DNA from: an uncultured Roseobacter sp.
GTDB lineage: Bacteria > Pseudomonadota > Alphaproteobacteria > Rhodobacterales > Rhodobacteraceae
DNA: 64,000 nucleotides
Reading direction: 5' to 3'
Assembly: GCA_947488305.1 (NCBI GenBank)
Contig: CANKZM010000003.1
Location: 62,001-126,000, forward strand
The notes below the pieces were generated by a model that did not search any database, had not been told where the DNA came from, and saw only the letters and a list, made by a program, of their open reading frames with translations. Of this stretch, positions 55,162 to 63,404 are shown piece after piece. Position 1 is the first letter of the stretch; the number at the start of each line of letters is the position of its first letter. Both the position numbers and the translations under genes were made by a program.

Positions 55162-56370
55162 ATGGCCAAATCACCTGACGCGTTTCGCACAATCTCCGAA
55201 GTCGCGGATTGGTTGGGCGTACAGGCCCATGTGCTACGGTTCTGGGAAAGCAAATTTGCGCAGGTAAAACCCATCAAGCGCGCCGGGGGGCGCCGGTACT
55301 ATCGTCCCGCAGACATGTTGTTACTTGGCGGCATCAAAAAGCTGCTGCACGACGATGGGCTGACCATAAAGGGAACACAGAAGCTGCTGCGCGAAAAAGG
55401 CGTGCCTTTTGTTGCCGACCTGTCCCAGCCGCTGGATGATCTAACGATGGCCGTCATCGAAGGTGGCGACCAGCCTGATACGGATGCTGACGATATGTCA
55501 GACAATGCCGAGGTGAATACGGCACCGGTCACGACGGAGACAGGAGTTGGCGAGACCGACCAGCAGACACCGGTACTCGAGGAAGACATCGCACCTGCGC
55601 CAATGGATTCTGCACCTGCCCAGGTGGACGTACCAGAAAGCGATCTGACGTCATCGGACCCTGCTACCGCTGAACCTGAGACCGTTGAGGAAGAAAAATC
55701 CGAGAGCCCATCCCTCTCAGCAGCGCCAGAAACTGAAGCAGAGTCGGCACCCAATGTCGAAACCGACGAGGCGGTAGAGGCAAATGAGCCCGCGGCAGCC
55801 CCAGCGGAAGACGAAACGACAGTCGATGAGACCATTCAGATCGAGGAAGTGGTAGAGACCGCCCCCGAAGCGCCAGCGGCACCGCAAGAAGAACCAACCG
55901 TTGACGAAGCGCCTGAGCCGGTTGAAGAAACAGCATTGCAGGCGGAAAAACCTCAAACGGCCGAGATGGCCGAGGCCGAACCGGAATCGCCAAGCGAGAA
56001 AGTGTCGGAAAGCACCCCAGCACCCGACGACGACGCAGCCGCACCAGTTCCGAGTTTTCGGGCACGGGCGCGCTCAGCGGAAACCGCTGCAAAGGCACCT
56101 GAGCCGCAGGACGCGAAAGACGCGCCAGAGTTGGATCTCGAAGCGGCAGAAGAGCCCAAATCCCAAGATGCCGCAAAACCGCGTCTTGTCGACGTACCGC
56201 CCGTCCCACCTCTTTCCGAAATTGAGGTAAGCCCGTCGGTCTTGTCCGCGCTCTCGCGCCTTCGCCAGCTGTCGCCGGAACACGCCCGCGAAATCAAACC
56301 TCATCTCGCGCGCCTGACACGACTAAGAGCCAGTATGGCGAACCCCCGCAAAGACGCCTCCAAAGACTGA
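55162..56370 (+). CDS. MerR-family transcriptional regulator with a long acidic, disordered tail
   Basis: A 402-residue protein. Residues about 8-80 form a MerR winged helix ([41 protein letters not shown]). Residues about 95-340 are a low-complexity stretch of Glu, Pro, Ala, Thr and Val without a fold. A conserved-looking block (residues about 343-390, [30 protein letters not shown]) closes it. There is no metal-binding cysteine, so it is not a metal sensor of the classic type. It lies 4 bases after ihfA, as in many proteobacteria. The target genes are unknown. Confidence 0.9.
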   Translation: MAKSPDAFRTISEVADWLGVQAHVLRFWESKFAQVKPIKRAGGRRYYRPADMLLLGGIKKLLHDDGLTIKGTQKLLREKGVPFVADLSQPLDDLTMAVIEGGDQPDTDADDMSDNAEVNTAPVTTETGVGETDQQTPVLEEDIAPAPMDSAPAQVDVPESDLTSSDPATAEPETVEEEKSESPSLSAAPETEAESAPNVETDEAVEANEPAAAPAEDETTVDETIQIEEVVETAPEAPAAPQEEPTVDEAPEPVEETALQAEKPQTAEMAEAEPESPSEKVSESTPAPDDDAAAPVPSFRARARSAETAAKAPEPQDAKDAPELDLEAAEEPKSQDAAKPRLVDVPPVPPLSEIEVSPSVLSALSRLRQLSPEHAREIKPHLARLTRLRASMANPRKDASKD

Positions 56371-56388
56371 GTCCGTGAGATTTCTCTC

Positions 56389-56416
56389 TTGCCTCGACGC
56401 CCAAATCGGGTATGTA
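56389..56416 (+). promoter_or_regulatory. Predicted promoter of the tRNA-Pro gene
   Basis: TTGCCT (56389-56394), 16 bases, TATGTA (56411-56416). The tRNA begins 12 bases further on, the expected distance for a stable-RNA promoter. Confidence 0.55.
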
Positions 56417-56427
56417 GCGCGACATGT

Positions 56428-56504
56428 CGGGCTATGGCGCAGCCTGGTAGCGCGTCCGTCTGGGGGACGGAAGGTCGCAGGTTCGAGTCCTGCTAGCCCG
56501 ACCA
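56428..56504 (+). tRNA. tRNA-Pro, anticodon GGG
   Basis: A 77-base gene including an encoded CCA. The acceptor stem CGGGCTA pairs with TAGCCCG. The D-arm is around GCGCAGCCTGGTAGCGC. The anticodon stem TCCGT/ACGGA encloses the loop CTGGGGG, giving anticodon GGG at positions 34-36. The T-arm is GCAGG-TTCGAGT-CCTGC. All arms fold without mismatch. A leftward ORF across it is the well-known antisense artefact. Confidence 0.97.
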
Positions 56505-56524
56505 TTTTACGACATCCTCAAAGA

Positions 56525-56547
56525 GCCCGCGCCCATATGGTGCGGGC
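56525..56547 (+). terminator. Likely terminator after tRNA-Pro
   Basis: GCCCGC pairs with GCGGGC across a short CC/GG inner stem and a CATAT loop, followed by CCTTTGCTTG. The U-tract is poor. It lies 20 bases after the tRNA and before the Dcd-like gene. Confidence 0.55.
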
Positions 56548-56571
56548 CTTTGCTTGTTCAGGAGCTGATGA

Positions 56572-57645
56572 ATGAACGGTGTGCTGCCTAACCAGATCAT
56601 AGAGCAGATGATCGCTGAAAATCAGATCGCCTCGACGCGCCAGATAGCACCTGAGCAAATTCAACCGGCAAGCCTCGATCTGCGGCTCGGTACCACGGCA
56701 TATCGCGTGCGCGCGTCCTTCCTTGCCGGTCACGGTGCGCGCGTTATGGATCGTCTCGAAGAATTCGAAATGCATCGTGTGGACCTGAGCAACGGGGCAG
56801 TGCTTGAGAAAGGCTGCGTCTACGTCGTCCCCTTGATGGAATCCCTCGCACTGCCCGACGACGTGCAAGCGGTGGCAAATGCCAAGAGTTCGACAGGGCG
56901 GCTGGATCTGCTGACCCGTACGATTACCGATCAGGGCGTCGAGTTTGATCGCATCGCTCCAGGGTACCACGGCCCGCTCTATGCCGAGATTTGCCCTCGG
57001 TCCTTTTCGGTTCTTGTACGCCCGGGTATGCGCCTTAATCAGATCCGGTTTCGGCAAGGCCAGGCAGTGCTGGAAGACGACGCCCTCAGAGCCTTGCACA
57101 ACGCGTCGCCGCTTGTCGACGGAGACGCAATGATCGATGAAGGTCTCGGCTTTTCAGTCGACCTGCGCCTTGAAGGATCAACACTGGTTGGCTACCGGGC
57201 CAAACCGCATACTGGTGTCATCGACCTTGATCTTATCGGCCATTATGCGCCTGGTGAATACTGGGAGGAAGTGCATAGCGCAAACGGCCAGATCATCCTC
57301 GACCCCGGCGCATTCTACATTCTGGTCAGCCGAGAGGCCGTGACAATCCCGCCTGAATATGCTGCTGAGATGGCCCCCTACCTCGCCATGGTTGGAGAGT
57401 TTCGCGTACACTACGCCGGTTTTTTTGACCCGGGCTTCGGACATGCCTCTGCTGGCGGGGCCGGATCACGAGGTGTGTTGGAAGTACGCTGCCATGAAGC
57501 CCCTTTCGTTTTGGAACACGGGCAAGTCGTGGGCAGGTTGGTCTATGAACGTATGGCAGAAGCCCCGACGCAGCTTTATGGGGCGGGTATTGCCTCAAAC
57601 TATCAGGGGCAAAGCCTGAAGCTGTCAAAGCACTTTCGGATGTGA
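56572..57645 (+). CDS. Double-domain dCTP deaminase-family protein (long Dcd)
   Basis: A 357-residue protein in which two dUTPase/Dcd folds are joined. The N-terminal half has ASLDLRLG, KSSTGRLDLL and RIAPGYHGPLYAEI. The C-terminal half repeats the plan with LDPGAFYILVSRE and FFDPGFGHASAGGAGSRGVLEV. Classic Dcd is about 190 residues and trimeric; this form would provide two folds per chain. It is annotated in alphaproteobacteria as 2'-deoxycytidine 5'-triphosphate deaminase, but activity is inference. It follows the tRNA terminator and converges on a small gene. Confidence 0.88.
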   Translation: MNGVLPNQIIEQMIAENQIASTRQIAPEQIQPASLDLRLGTTAYRVRASFLAGHGARVMDRLEEFEMHRVDLSNGAVLEKGCVYVVPLMESLALPDDVQAVANAKSSTGRLDLLTRTITDQGVEFDRIAPGYHGPLYAEICPRSFSVLVRPGMRLNQIRFRQGQAVLEDDALRALHNASPLVDGDAMIDEGLGFSVDLRLEGSTLVGYRAKPHTGVIDLDLIGHYAPGEYWEEVHSANGQIILDPGAFYILVSREAVTIPPEYAAEMAPYLAMVGEFRVHYAGFFDPGFGHASAGGAGSRGVLEVRCHEAPFVLEHGQVVGRLVYERMAEAPTQLYGAGIASNYQGQSLKLSKHFRM

Positions 57646-57655
57646 GCTGACCGCT

Positions 57656-57811
57656 TCAGATCCGATGCATACGGCGGGCGGCCTTCATGACTTTGCGGAC
57701 GCGTTTTTGTGCGGCTTTTTGTTCAGCCGTCAGCGGGCTGCCGCTTTTTTCAAGCTTTGCAGTTCCTGATCGTACCAGATGATTGAAAACCATATTGATG
57801 ATGCGTGTCAT
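57656..57811 (-). CDS. Small basic helical protein, 51 residues
   Basis: A frame starting MTRIINMVFNHLVRSGTAKL and ending AARRMHRI before TGA. The second half is strongly basic (KKAAQKRVRKVMKAARRMHR-like), helical, with no cysteine and no membrane span. It converges on the Dcd-like gene 11 bases away and lies 155 bases downstream of scpB on the same strand. It could bind RNA or DNA. I recognise no family. Confidence 0.6.
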   Translation of the reverse strand: MTRIINMVFNHLVRSGTAKLEKSGSPLTAEQKAAQKRVRKVMKAARRMHRI

Positions 57812-57847
57812 TGAGGTGCCCGTATTTTTTCGCCTTATTGGAGAATA

Positions 57848-57970
57848 ATGACAAATGGGGCGGAATTAAGGAATCGTGCCAATGGCGGTTATTGCGGCCT
57901 GTGCCCAAAAAGACTCTATCAGAGAAAATGCCATATCTTTCAAAGCATTGAGCAGCACGCCGCCCCTTAG
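57848..57970 (+). CDS. Possible 40-residue ORF with ribosome site
   Basis: A frame MTNGAELRNRANGG to EQHAAP, preceded by GGAG 4 bases before the ATG, with a CGLC pair and a further cysteine. It fills the 155-base gap between the 51-residue gene and scpB and overlaps the scpB end by 4 bases, like other convergent pairs here. It may be real or chance. Confidence 0.25.
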   Translation: MTNGAELRNRANGGYCGLCPKRLYQRKCHIFQSIEQHAAP

Positions 57971-58638
57971 TCCTCAAAGAGTTCGCTCTGCCCTTCGGTG
58001 GACTCTTGCTCATCCACTTCCTCTGTTCCTAGGGGCAATGCACCGGGGGGCGGTCGGTTCTCCAACAACCCCGCGGCACGCAATTCCTTGAGCCCTGGCA
58101 GATCCCGCGCATTTTCCAACCCGAAGTGATCCAGGAACTCACCGGTTACGACGAAAGTGACAGGACGCCCGGGAGTCATTTTCCGGCGCCCGAAACGAAT
58201 CCACTCCATCTCAAGCAACTGATCCACAGTGCCCCGGCTGACCGATACGCCGCGGATTTCCTCGATCTCTGCACGGGTGACAGGCTGGTGATAGGCGATG
58301 ATGGCGAGTGTCTCGATGGCTGCACGGGAGAGCTTACGTGTCTCGACCGTTTCTCGCTGCATCAAAAACCCTAGATCAGCTGCCGTTCGCATGGCCCAGG
58401 CATCGCCGACTTTGCAGAGATTGACACCCCGCCCCTCATACCGCCGACGTAAGTGGACAAGCGCTTCGGCTGGGTCCGATCCGTGCGGCATCCGCGCGGC
58501 CAGTTCCTTGACCCCAATTGGTTCAGCACTGGCGAAAAGAATGGCCTCCACCATCCGCTCCTGTTCCCCCATGGGCGGCGCCTCAAAGAGGCTCTGCTCC
58601 GCTTCCTCGGGCTGTGTGTTCTCTGTCTGGTCGTTCAC
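57967..58638 (-). CDS. scpB: Segregation and condensation protein B
   Basis: A 223-residue SMC-associated protein with two winged-helix domains (about 20-100 and 105-185). The family marks VEAILFASAEPIGVKELA, LAIIAYHQPVTRAEIEEIRGVSV and LLEMEWIRFGRRKMTPGRPV are visible. An acidic tail follows. It starts inside the end of scpA (4-base overlap). Confidence 0.95.
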   Translation of the reverse strand: MNDQTENTQPEEAEQSLFEAPPMGEQERMVEAILFASAEPIGVKELAARMPHGSDPAEALVHLRRRYEGRGVNLCKVGDAWAMRTAADLGFLMQRETVETRKLSRAAIETLAIIAYHQPVTRAEIEEIRGVSVSRGTVDQLLEMEWIRFGRRKMTPGRPVTFVVTGEFLDHFGLENARDLPGLKELRAAGLLENRPPPGALPLGTEEVDEQESTEGQSELFED

Positions 58639-59426
58639 GGATGCGGATCCTTCTTGCGCAACTGTATGGGCGCGAATGTGTCGGATTGACGTATCTCCAA
58701 GTGACCCTCTTTGACAAGTTCCAGTGACGCGGCAAAGGTCGATGCCGTTGCAGATCTTCGGCGTACCGGATCAAGCTCCCAGCCTTCGGGCAAATAGCTC
58801 AGTATATCCGTCCATTCACCGGCATATCCGATTAGCCCCCGCATCCTGTCCAGGGCCTGTTCCATCGTGAAGACTGCGTCCCTGTCCATCACAAAGGGCC
58901 GGAATTCATCCCGGGTGCGGATGCGCGCGTAGCCCTGCATCAGATCAAGCAGTGTGGCGGTGTAGCGGATTGTGCGTGTCCGGGTGACTTCATGGGTCTG
59001 CCCACGCGCAAAGAAGTCACGCCCCAAACGGTCGCGGCCCATCAGGCGCGCTGCGGCATCCCGCATCGCTTGCAATCGTTCAAGCTGAAAAGCCAGATGG
59101 GCGGCCAGTTCCTCTCCGCTTGGGCCTTCATCTTCGGGATCAGGCGGTAGCAGCAATCGGGATTTGAGAAAGGCCAACCACGCCGCCATGACAAGGTAGT
59201 CCGCCGCAAGTTCCAACCGCAGCACCTTGGCACGCTCCACAAAAGCAAGATACTGCTGCGCAAGCGCCAGTACCGAGATCTTTCGCAGGTCTACCTTTTG
59301 CGTGCGGCTCAATGTCAGCAGTACGTCCAACGGGCCCTCAAACCCATCGACATCAACAATGAGGGCCTCGGCCGCCATGCGATCCGCAACTGAAAGCGCG
59401 TCTTCTTCGAAAGGTACTTCAGCCAT
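58635..59426 (-). CDS. scpA: Segregation and condensation protein A
   Basis: A 263-residue kleisin that bridges SMC heads with ScpB. The opening VDVDGFEGPLDVLLTLSRTQKVDLRKISVLALAQQYL is diagnostic. The C-terminal winged helix is at about 190-255. It lies 15 bases after nagZ on the same strand and overlaps scpB. Confidence 0.95.
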   Translation of the reverse strand: MAEVPFEEDALSVADRMAAEALIVDVDGFEGPLDVLLTLSRTQKVDLRKISVLALAQQYLAFVERAKVLRLELAADYLVMAAWLAFLKSRLLLPPDPEDEGPSGEELAAHLAFQLERLQAMRDAAARLMGRDRLGRDFFARGQTHEVTRTRTIRYTATLLDLMQGYARIRTRDEFRPFVMDRDAVFTMEQALDRMRGLIGYAGEWTDILSYLPEGWELDPVRRRSATASTFAASLELVKEGHLEIRQSDTFAPIQLRKKDPHP

Positions 59427-59441
59427 GCAGCATGCCGGTCT

Positions 59442-60437
59442 TCACGCCTCGTTTAACAGCGCCTCAAGCTGAGCGTGCAAGGCCGGAATGTCAACATCAT
59501 CGGGGGTTTTACGCGCGTTCAGAGCGCGCAACGAACGGGTTTGAGCCGCAAAGGACATCTCCCCCGCCGCCTCAGCGACTTCCCGACGTTCTTCAAGGGT
59601 GCCGTTGCAGTGCAAGACGACATCACAGCCCGCCGAAAGCGCGTCTTTTGCGATGTCCCCAAGCGCCCCGGAAAGGGCCTTCATCGAAATGTCATCGGTC
59701 ATGATCAGGTTATCAAACCCTATCTGTGTCCGGATAAGATTCATCATTTTCGGCGATAAGGTCGCCGGACGATCGTCAATCGCGTCATAAACCAGATGCG
59801 CGGTCATCCCCATGGGAAGGTCGTTCAGATCATGAAAAGGCGCAAAGTCGATGGCACCGAGTTCATTCTCCCCCAAGGCAACGGACGGCAATTCATGATG
59901 GCTATCGAGCGTTGCAAAGCCATGGCCGGGGATGTGTTTCAGCACCGGCATCACACCGCCATCCAGCAAACCATCCGCCACGGCCCGGCCTATGCACGCA
60001 ACAGTTTTAGCATCTGAACCGTAGCATCTGTTTCTTAGAAACGGATGGGTCGTCTCACGGGCGACATCGACCATGGGCGCACAATTACTATCAATGCCTA
60101 GGGCGTGAAGTTCCGCGGCGATAATGCGATACCGCAAGTACATCGCTTTTTCAGCGTGCTGCCCCGCAGCCATGACAAAGTCCAAGGGAGGCGCCCATTC
60201 GTGCCAGACCGGCCCCCTCAGACGCTGAACGCGTCCCCCTTCCTGATCGATCGTGATCGGGGCATCGCGTCCGACACTTTCGCGCAGTTCATCGCAGAGC
60301 GCGCGCACCTGATCCGGCGTGTCGATGTTGCGCGCGAACAGAATGAACCCAAAAGGATTTGCCGCGCGAAAGAACGCCTTTTCGTCCGGGGTCAGGCGCA
60401 ATCCTTCTGCGTCGAGAATGGTTGCCCCAAACCGCAC
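59442..60437 (-). CDS. nagZ: Beta-N-acetylhexosaminidase
   Basis: A 331-residue glycoside hydrolase family 3 enzyme that removes GlcNAc from anhydro-muropeptides in the cytoplasm. The motifs TIDQEGGRVQRLRGP and KHIPGHGFATLDSHHELP (with the catalytic histidine loop) and the aspartate region IMTDDISMKAL are present. It connects with anmK at 43514 in peptidoglycan recycling. It lies 4 bases after the SPOR gene. Confidence 0.94.
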   Translation of the reverse strand: MRFGATILDAEGLRLTPDEKAFFRAANPFGFILFARNIDTPDQVRALCDELRESVGRDAPITIDQEGGRVQRLRGPVWHEWAPPLDFVMAAGQHAEKAMYLRYRIIAAELHALGIDSNCAPMVDVARETTHPFLRNRCYGSDAKTVACIGRAVADGLLDGGVMPVLKHIPGHGFATLDSHHELPSVALGENELGAIDFAPFHDLNDLPMGMTAHLVYDAIDDRPATLSPKMMNLIRTQIGFDNLIMTDDISMKALSGALGDIAKDALSAGCDVVLHCNGTLEERREVAEAAGEMSFAAQTRSLRALNARKTPDDVDIPALHAQLEALLNEA

Positions 60438-60441
60438 GCGC

Positions 60442-61476
60442 CTATTTGACCTGAACCGGAATGCAATCCACGCCTTCGGCCTTTACAGCAGAGCAGAACC
60501 GACGCGTGTCATTCAGATCCACGAAACCCATGGCGCGCAAACGGTAGAACGTCCGCCCACCGGACTGGGCTTGCTGTACGACCCTGGACTTGCCATCCAA
60601 AATTGCGCCGAAACTGCGTTGCATACGTTCCCATTCGGCACGCGCCACATCAGCGCTGTCAAACGCACCAAGTTGTGCCAACCGCGTACCCGAAGGGATC
60701 GCATCGGGATTGATCTCTCGCGTCTCGGCCGGCGGTGTAAAGGCAGCCTGCCGCAAGACTGCGGCCGAGGCCGCGGGACGCAGACGTGGCCGGACAGACT
60801 GGCGCACGCCAGGTGCGTCCAGCACGGGTGCTTCTTCGCGCACCACGGCGGGTTGCGGCGTGGGCAAATCGCTGGAGACTATATTTCGGGCCTGAACGAC
60901 CTTTGGGCCATCTGCCTGCTGCGCTGGTGCAGCTTCCCCCATCAATTCTGCGACGACCTCATCGATTGCGCCTTGCTGAAGACGGTCGCTCAGGGCGTTT
61001 TCGTCCGGTGCAGGCTCTGTTGTTTCAGGGCCTTCGATGAAGACCGACCCTGCCGGAGCCAAAGGCGCAGGTTGCAGGACAGGCGCGCTTCGGGCGGTGA
61101 TCACAGGTTGATCCTCTTGCGCGAGCGCCACGGCGGGCGGTGCCAGCACAACCTGATCTACCGGACCAGATGCAGCGCCCCGCGCCGCAATCTCATTGAC
61201 TGCAAGCCCCTGATGTTGCGCCAGTTGGCCACCCGGATCTTCGGGACGCACCCGCATTTCGGTTGTCGCGGCTCGAACGATGGGAATGCCGCTGACATCC
61301 CGCATCATCAACTTGTACCCCCAGACGCCAACGCCCGCGATCAAGGCAAGCGACACGGCTGCGCCCGCCATATTGGTCCAAGTTGTCAGGGACGTCGTTG
61401 TTTCCGCGTCGAGCACCTGCTCGTCAGTATCACGACCATACGCTCCCATGTTATGGGAGAATTCCACATCCGCCAT
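60442..61476 (-). CDS. Membrane-anchored SPOR-domain protein
   Basis: A 344-residue protein. A short cytoplasmic start is followed by one helix (about 40-58, AAVSLALIAGVGVWGY), a long Pro/Ala-rich periplasmic linker and a C-terminal SPOR domain (about 260-344, RLAQLGAFDSADVARAEWERM to RRFCSAVKAEGVDCIPV). SPOR domains bind denuded glycan at the division septum. The start at 61476 has GAGG at good distance; ATG 61503 is the alternative. It lies between argS and nagZ, a layout typical of Rhodobacterales. Confidence 0.9.
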   Translation of the reverse strand: MADVEFSHNMGAYGRDTDEQVLDAETTTSLTTWTNMAGAAVSLALIAGVGVWGYKLMMRDVSGIPIVRAATTEMRVRPEDPGGQLAQHQGLAVNEIAARGAASGPVDQVVLAPPAVALAQEDQPVITARSAPVLQPAPLAPAGSVFIEGPETTEPAPDENALSDRLQQGAIDEVVAELMGEAAPAQQADGPKVVQARNIVSSDLPTPQPAVVREEAPVLDAPGVRQSVRPRLRPAASAAVLRQAAFTPPAETREINPDAIPSGTRLAQLGAFDSADVARAEWERMQRSFGAILDGKSRVVQQAQSGGRTFYRLRAMGFVDLNDTRRFCSAVKAEGVDCIPVQVK

Positions 61477-61556
61477 CAGTGCCTCACCGCCATCGGGATA
61501 CATTGTCCCTCAGGTCTGTCTGAATCTTACTGCTCTGGCGCCGGGTGCCGTTATGA

Positions 61557-63299
61557 CTACCGCATCTCCTGCGCCGGTGTGACGCCAAGAATACCAAGAC
61601 CGGCTGCAATTACAACGCTGGTGGCGCGTGCAAGCGCGATTTTCGCTTGTGTGACTTTTGGGTCATCCTGAACAAAACGCAATTCAGGCACATCGTTCCC
61701 CTTATTCCACAGCGCATGAAAGACTCCCGCAAGCTCGTAAAGGTAGAACGCAACACGATGCGGTTCATTCGTCCGGGCAGCGGTTTCAACAAGACGCGGC
61801 CATTCTGCAACCTTGGCTATCAGGCCCAACTCCGCTTCATGATCCAGCAGCGAAACATCTGCGGCCCGAAGCGTCGCATCGTCTACGTCAATCCCAGCCT
61901 CCCGCGCCTTGCGCATCACCGATGCCACCCGGGCATGAGCATATTGCACGTAGAAAACCGGGTTCTCGCGGCTTTGCTCCATTACCTTGTCGAAATCAAA
62001 ATCCAGCATGGCGTCGTTCTTCCGCGTGAGCATCACGAAACGCGTCACATCAGGGCCCACTTGATCCACGACGTCGCGCAGGGTCACGAAGGTCCCTGCC
62101 CGCTTGGACATCTTGAAGGGCTCACCATTCTTGAAGAGTTTGACCAGTTGCGTCAGCTTGATGTCGAGCGGCGTCTTGCCATCAGACAAGGCAGAAACCG
62201 CGGCCTTCATCCGCTTGACGTAGCCGCCATGATCTGCGCCGAAAACGTCGATCAAGGCATCGAACCCGCGCTGCACCTTATCATAATGATAGGCGATATC
62301 AGGCGCAAAATAAGTCCAGCTGCCATCAGATTTCATCACGGGGCGATCCACGTCATCGCCATGTTCGGTCGATTTAAAGAGCGTCTGTTCGCGTGGTTCC
62401 CAGTCTTCGGGCTTCTTGCCCTTGGGGGGCTCCAGCACACCCTCGTAGATCAGGCCCTTGCCTTTCAGGTCCTCGATTGCCGCCTCGATGCGCCCTGTAC
62501 CGTAAAGCGACTTTTCGGAGTAAAAGACATCCATCTCGACCCCAAGCGCCTTCAGGTCCGCTCGGATCAAGTCCATCATTGCTTCGGTAGCGAATTCCCG
62601 AACATCTTTGAGCCAGTACTGTTCGCCCTTGTCGAGGTACGCGTCGCCCACCTTATCTTTCAGTGCCGCGCCCACTGGGATCAGGTAGTCACCAGGATAG
62701 GTTCCATCGGGGAAAGCCACTTCCTGCCCATGCGCTTCGAGATACCGAAGGTAGACAGACCGAGCCAACACGTCGACCTGGGCACCACCATCATTGATGT
62801 AATACTCCCGTGTCACATCAAAACCCGCAAAATCCAGCAGCGAGGCCAAGGCATCCCCGAATACTGCGCCACGTGTGTGGCCCACGTGCAATGGGCCCGT
62901 CGGGTTTGCAGAAACATATTCAACGTTGACCCGCTGGCCCGCACCCAATGTGCCGCGACCAAATCCGTTGCCTGCCTCCAGCACAGCGTCGAGCACGGCG
63001 TACCACGCCGCTGGCGCAAGCCGCAGGTTCAGGAACCCCGGACCGGCCACGGAAGCCTCCGTCACCCGATGATCAGAGCGCAGTTTCTCGGCCAGCATGT
63101 CAGCAATATCACGCGGTTTCATCCCCGCTGGCTTGGCGAGCACCATCGCTGCATTGGTCGCCATGTCGCCATGGGCGGCATCGCGTGGTGGCTCAACCGC
63201 AACATTGTCCATCGCCAGACCCGCAGGCAGTTGCCCACTCGCGACCAAATCATCCAGGCAATCCAGAACGAGGGCGCGGATATCGGCAAAGAGGTTCAT
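61557..63299 (-). CDS. argS: Arginyl-tRNA synthetase
   Basis: A 580-residue class I synthetase. It has the Add-1 domain at the start ([15 protein letters not shown]), the HIGH motif as HVGH in [19 protein letters not shown], an intact KMSKRAG (many ArgS lack a canonical one) and the DALR anticodon-binding domain at the C-terminus, ending GVTPAQEMR. The start at 63299 is preferred over 63371 because the longer form adds a non-conserved, proline-rich stretch. Confidence 0.96.
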   Translation of the reverse strand: MNLFADIRALVLDCLDDLVASGQLPAGLAMDNVAVEPPRDAAHGDMATNAAMVLAKPAGMKPRDIADMLAEKLRSDHRVTEASVAGPGFLNLRLAPAAWYAVLDAVLEAGNGFGRGTLGAGQRVNVEYVSANPTGPLHVGHTRGAVFGDALASLLDFAGFDVTREYYINDGGAQVDVLARSVYLRYLEAHGQEVAFPDGTYPGDYLIPVGAALKDKVGDAYLDKGEQYWLKDVREFATEAMMDLIRADLKALGVEMDVFYSEKSLYGTGRIEAAIEDLKGKGLIYEGVLEPPKGKKPEDWEPREQTLFKSTEHGDDVDRPVMKSDGSWTYFAPDIAYHYDKVQRGFDALIDVFGADHGGYVKRMKAAVSALSDGKTPLDIKLTQLVKLFKNGEPFKMSKRAGTFVTLRDVVDQVGPDVTRFVMLTRKNDAMLDFDFDKVMEQSRENPVFYVQYAHARVASVMRKAREAGIDVDDATLRAADVSLLDHEAELGLIAKVAEWPRLVETAARTNEPHRVAFYLYELAGVFHALWNKGNDVPELRFVQDDPKVTQAKIALARATSVVIAAGLGILGVTPAQEMR

Positions 63300-63404
63300 C
63301 ATCGGGCTCCATGAAACGGTTGGGGGCGGTTTATCACTCGTGTAAGCCGGGTCAACTCGAAGCGTGCACAAGAGCCGAAGGCATCAACCGCAAATTCCCG
63401 CGCT

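Noticed and set aside
56323-56505. Leftward ORF reading MVGLAGLEPATFRPP across the tRNA
   Set aside because: It is the antisense of tRNA-Pro, a well-known false protein found in many databases.
60319-61671. 450-codon plus-strand frame opposite the SPOR gene
   Set aside because: It mirrors the low-complexity SPOR linker; the composition is not protein-like.
61647-63314. 555-codon open frame on the plus strand opposite argS
   Set aside because: It is a shadow frame of a GC-rich gene; ArgS motifs are complete on the minus strand.
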